This document shows positions 61,901-64,000 of a stretch of 64,000 nt of DNA, one piece after another (position 1 is the first letter of the stretch; each line of letters opens with the position of its first letter). Both the position numbers and the translations under genes were made by a program. The notes beneath the pieces are model-generated. The model did not search any database. It had not been told where the DNA came from and was given only the letters and a program-made list of their open reading frames with translations. This stretch comes from Ramlibacter aurantiacus (GTDB taxonomy: Bacteria; Pseudomonadota; Gammaproteobacteria; Burkholderiales; Burkholderiaceae_C). The stretch spans positions 1 through 64,000 of the forward strand of contig NZ_JAEQNA010000001.1 in assembly GCF_016722895.1 (NCBI RefSeq), given 5' to 3'.

Positions 61901-62007
61901 GAGATGGCAGCGCCTTCTGCGAAGCGTCTCGGGCGATCCGCCGCATCGTGGCGAAGCGACATGCCGCAGAGGGTGTCCCTACAATCGCGCCGGGCTCGCA
62001 ATTCTCC

Positions 62008-62448
62008 ATGAAAACCGTCCACAAGTCCGTCCTCATCTGGTACAGCGCCGAAGAGATGTTCGCCCTGGTGACCGACGTCGAGTCCTACCCGCAGTTCCTG
62101 CCCTGGTGCGACGAAGCGATCGTGCTCTCGCGCGACAAGGACGGCATGCGTGCGCGCATCGGCATCGCCTTCAGCGGCATCCACCAGCACTTCACGACGC
62201 ACAACGAACACGTGCCCGGTCGAGAGATCCACATGCGGCTGGTGGAGGGGCCGTTTTCGCGCTTGCAGGGCCACTGGACCTTCACGCCCGTGGGGGACGA
62301 AAGCCAGCGCGCCTGCAAGGTCGAATTGAAGCTGGACTATGCATTCCGCAGCGCCGCGCTGGCGGCGTTGGTCGGGCCGGTGTTCGACCGCATCGCCGGC
62401 AGCCTGGTCGATGCGTTCGTCAAGCGGGCCGAACACGTGTATGGCTGA
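62008..62448 (+). CDS. ratA: RatA/COQ10-like START-domain protein
   Basis: The 146-residue START-fold protein has [38 protein letters not shown], the family hallmark, and [15 protein letters not shown]. The family includes E. coli RatA (a 50S-subunit association inhibitor) and COQ10-type ubiquinone-binding proteins; which role applies is open. The ATG at 62008 lies behind a possible TACAAT box at 61980. The gene overlaps rnfH by 8 bp. It is a conserved ratA-rnfH pair next to smpB. Confidence 0.9.
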   Translation: MKTVHKSVLIWYSAEEMFALVTDVESYPQFLPWCDEAIVLSRDKDGMRARIGIAFSGIHQHFTTHNEHVPGREIHMRLVEGPFSRLQGHWTFTPVGDESQRACKVELKLDYAFRSAALAALVGPVFDRIAGSLVDAFVKRAEHVYG

Positions 62449-62767
62449 AGGCCGGCCCATTCGCGTCACGGTCGCGTGCAGCCCCGGTCCTCGGCAGGTG
62501 CTGGAGTGGTCGCTCGAGTTGCCGGCGGGCGCCACGGTTCGCACCGCGATCGACGCCAGCCCCATCGCCCGCGAATGGCCCGACGGGGCCGCGCACGAGC
62601 CGGCGCTGTTCGTGTGGGGGCGAGCCGCGCGGCCTGACCAGTTGCTTCACGACGGGGACCGGGTGGAGTGGCTGCGCGGCCTGCGGGTCGATCCCAAGGT
62701 GGCGCGGCGGGAGCGCTTCCGCAAGCAGGGCAGCCGGGCCGCGGGGCTATTCGCCCGACGCGGCTGA
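62441..62767 (+). CDS. rnfH: RnfH-family ubiquitin-like protein
   Basis: The 108-residue protein has a beta-grasp, ubiquitin-like fold of unknown function. RPIRVTVACSPGPRQVLEWSLELPAGATVRTAI is the start of the family domain. LFVWGRAARPDQLLHDGDRVEWLRGLRVDPKVARRERFRKQG is the conserved end (the GDRVEIYRPLxxDPKxxRRxR pattern). It overlaps ratA by 8 bp and ends 11 bp from the convergent DUF4124 gene. Confidence 0.9.
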   Translation: MAEGRPIRVTVACSPGPRQVLEWSLELPAGATVRTAIDASPIAREWPDGAAHEPALFVWGRAARPDQLLHDGDRVEWLRGLRVDPKVARRERFRKQGSRAAGLFARRG

Positions 62768-62778
62768 GGCAGCCAGCC

Positions 62779-63285
62779 TCAGGAGGGCTTGCACTCCGAG
62801 GCGATCACCTGTTCGATGCGCTTGAGTTCGGCCGCGCGTTGCTCGTCATCGAGGATCTCGCGTTCGCCCTTGTCGTTGAGCCGGGCGAGCCGCATGCCCG
62901 AATCGAACGTGGCCTTGGCCTGGCGGGCCCGGGCGCAGTTCTCGGCCTGGGCCTTGGCCACCCGCTCTTCCTCGACCTTTCGTTTTTGCGCCTCGGCCTC
63001 CTGGGCCTTCTTGCGCCTGGCTTCGAGTTCCTTGTCCTGGCCGCCTGCGAGGGGCTGGGGAGATGCGGTCGGGGCGGAGGGCTCGGCAGCGGCCGGCTGC
63101 GCGGCAGGCACGCTCGCGGCACGCTGGCCCGGCTGCTTGAGGATGCTGCGTGCCGGAATGTCCGGCGGCGGCGGCTGGTCGCTGAACACCCGGCGGCCAC
63201 CGGAATCGACCCACTGCCATTGGGCCAGCACCAAGGCGGGCGTGGACAAGGCCAGGCCCAGCAGGATTGCGCGCAGGTTGAGCAT
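62779..63285 (-). CDS. DUF4124 secreted coiled-coil protein
   Basis: The 168-residue protein has a signal peptide ending TPALVLAQ (about residue 21). A DUF4124 domain follows (WQWVDSGGRRVFSDQPPPPDIPARSIL), then a Pro/Ala linker and a strongly charged coiled coil (KELEARRKKAQEAEAQKRKV to about 120). Two cysteines lie in AENCARARQ and IASECKPS. The function is unknown; it may be a periplasmic scaffold. It is divergent from guaB (112-bp gap), as in many Burkholderiales. Confidence 0.85.
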   Translation of the reverse strand: MLNLRAILLGLALSTPALVLAQWQWVDSGGRRVFSDQPPPPDIPARSILKQPGQRAASVPAAQPAAAEPSAPTASPQPLAGGQDKELEARRKKAQEAEAQKRKVEEERVAKAQAENCARARQAKATFDSGMRLARLNDKGEREILDDEQRAAELKRIEQVIASECKPS

Positions 63286-63397
63286 CGCGGCAGTTTACCG
63301 GCGCTGCTGAGCCAGCGGCAGCGGGACACCGCCCCGAGCGCTGCGGGGCCGGGCCACAGGAGGCCCAAAGATACAATTCGTCTTTTGGAGCCCACAC

Positions 63398-64000
63398 ATG
63401 CGCCTTCTTGGAAAAGCGCTCACCTTCGACGATGTGTTGCTGGTGCCCGCGTTCTCCCAGGTCCTGCCCAAGGACACGTCCCTCGCCACCCGCCTGTCGC
63501 GCAACATCCAGCTGAACCTGCCGCTCGTGTCCGCCGCCATGGACACGGTCACCGAAGCGCGGCTGGCGATCGCGATCGCGCAGGAAGGCGGCATCGGGAT
63601 CGTCCACAAGAACCTCACCCCGCAGGAGCAGGCCGCGCAGGTGGCACGGGTCAAGCGCTACGAATCGGGCGTGCTGCGTGATCCGGTCGTGATCTCGCCC
63701 ACGCACACGGTGCGCCAGGTGCTGGCCATGCAGGAACAGCTGGGCATCTCGGGCTTTCCGGTGGTCGACGGCGGCAAGGTGGTGGGCATCGTCACCGGCC
63801 GCGACCTGCGCTTCGAGACCCGATTCGACGCGCCGGTCAGCGAGATCATGACGCCGCGCGAGAAGCTGGTCACGGTGCGTGACGGCACCACGCTGGCCGA
63901 GGCCAAGCAGCTGCTGAACAAGCATCGGCTCGAGCGGCTGCTGGTGGTCGGCGACGGGTTCGAGCTCAAGGGACTGATCACCGTCAAGGACATCACCAAG
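63398..64000 (+). CDS. guaB: IMP dehydrogenase GuaB (5' part)
   Basis: The visible 201 residues of this enzyme, which oxidises IMP to XMP in GMP synthesis, run off the right edge. [33 protein letters not shown] is the family N-terminus, and [33 protein letters not shown] starts the TIM barrel. A CBS pair follows ([22 protein letters not shown] and [23 protein letters not shown]). The catalytic cysteine loop would lie beyond base 64000. GGAG precedes the ATG, and TACAAT at 63372-63377 is a possible -10 box. Confidence 0.95.
   Translation, partial: MRLLGKALTFDDVLLVPAFSQVLPKDTSLATRLSRNIQLNLPLVSAAMDTVTEARLAIAIAQEGGIGIVHKNLTPQEQAAQVARVKRYESGVLRDPVVISPTHTVRQVLAMQEQLGISGFPVVDGGKVVGIVTGRDLRFETRFDAPVSEIMTPREKLVTVRDGTTLAEAKQLLNKHRLERLLVVGDGFELKGLITVKDITK

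Overview
The window is GC-rich chromosomal DNA from a betaproteobacterium of the order Burkholderiales, most likely family Comamonadaceae (Ramlibacter/Variovorax-like). The reasons are the two orphan Bug-type solute receptors, the rimP-nusA-infB-rbfA-truB-typA block, the smpB / ratA-rnfH / DUF4124 / guaB order, and the general gene style. No tRNA, rRNA or CRISPR array was recognised. All calls come from reading translated sequence; no database search was possible.

Layout. 1-532: nested, decayed IS3-family remnants. 696-8703: a catabolic operon on the + strand (Bug receptor, sulfatase, acyl-CoA synthetase, enoyl-CoA hydratase, SDR, second Bug receptor, amidohydrolase), facing a MarR regulator. 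9332-10221: a scar joining a decapitated glutathione S-transferase to a truncated IclR regulator. 10419-14893 (-): a PRC-barrel/EF-hand protein, an MBL-rhodanese protein, a PHB-depolymerase-like esterase and a ribbon-helix-helix regulator with a phased operator.

14982-25900 (-): the most notable region. It is an 11-gene, tightly overlapping operon. It encodes a DUF3047 protein, an ArsS-type radical SAM enzyme, a VTT-flavoprotein fusion, two glycosyltransferases of the arsenosugar families, a SelD-partner-like flavoprotein, a phosphonate-type ABC importer, a metallophosphoesterase and an MTA-phosphorylase homologue. The order suggests a route that makes and processes an oxyanion-derived nucleoside or sugar (arsenosugar-like). 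The divergent genes 26001-27202 encode an ECF sigma factor and a DUF1109/NrsF anti-sigma protein, and both directions carry the same GTAACC-N16-CGAC motif.

27267-28323: LrgA/LrgB-like membrane pair. 28447-32672: a five-gene operon (thermostable-hemolysin family protein, AMP-ligase, heme-oxygenase-like diiron enzyme, SDR, periplasmic TPR-like protein). It is preceded by an AT-rich CTTAAT palindrome and followed by a convergent QseBC/PmrAB-like two-component system (32684-34680). 34780-41555: MaoC protein, thiolase-like protein, lipoprotein, membrane protein, candidate small protein, Orn/Lys/Arg decarboxylase and FabI. 41599-47651: yejABEF peptide transporter and arfB.

47612-50060: a small accessory island of two unknown, possibly related proteins, with a degenerate copy of the rimP 5' end between them. 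50198-58498: the conserved transcription/translation operon rimP-nusA-infB-rbfA-truB-typA with a promoter and a leader terminator. 58501-64000: a DMT exporter, a second ECF sigma/anti-sigma pair with a small secreted protein, smpB, ratA, rnfH, a DUF4124 protein and the start of guaB. Two copies of a GC-rich dispersed intergenic repeat lie in this part.
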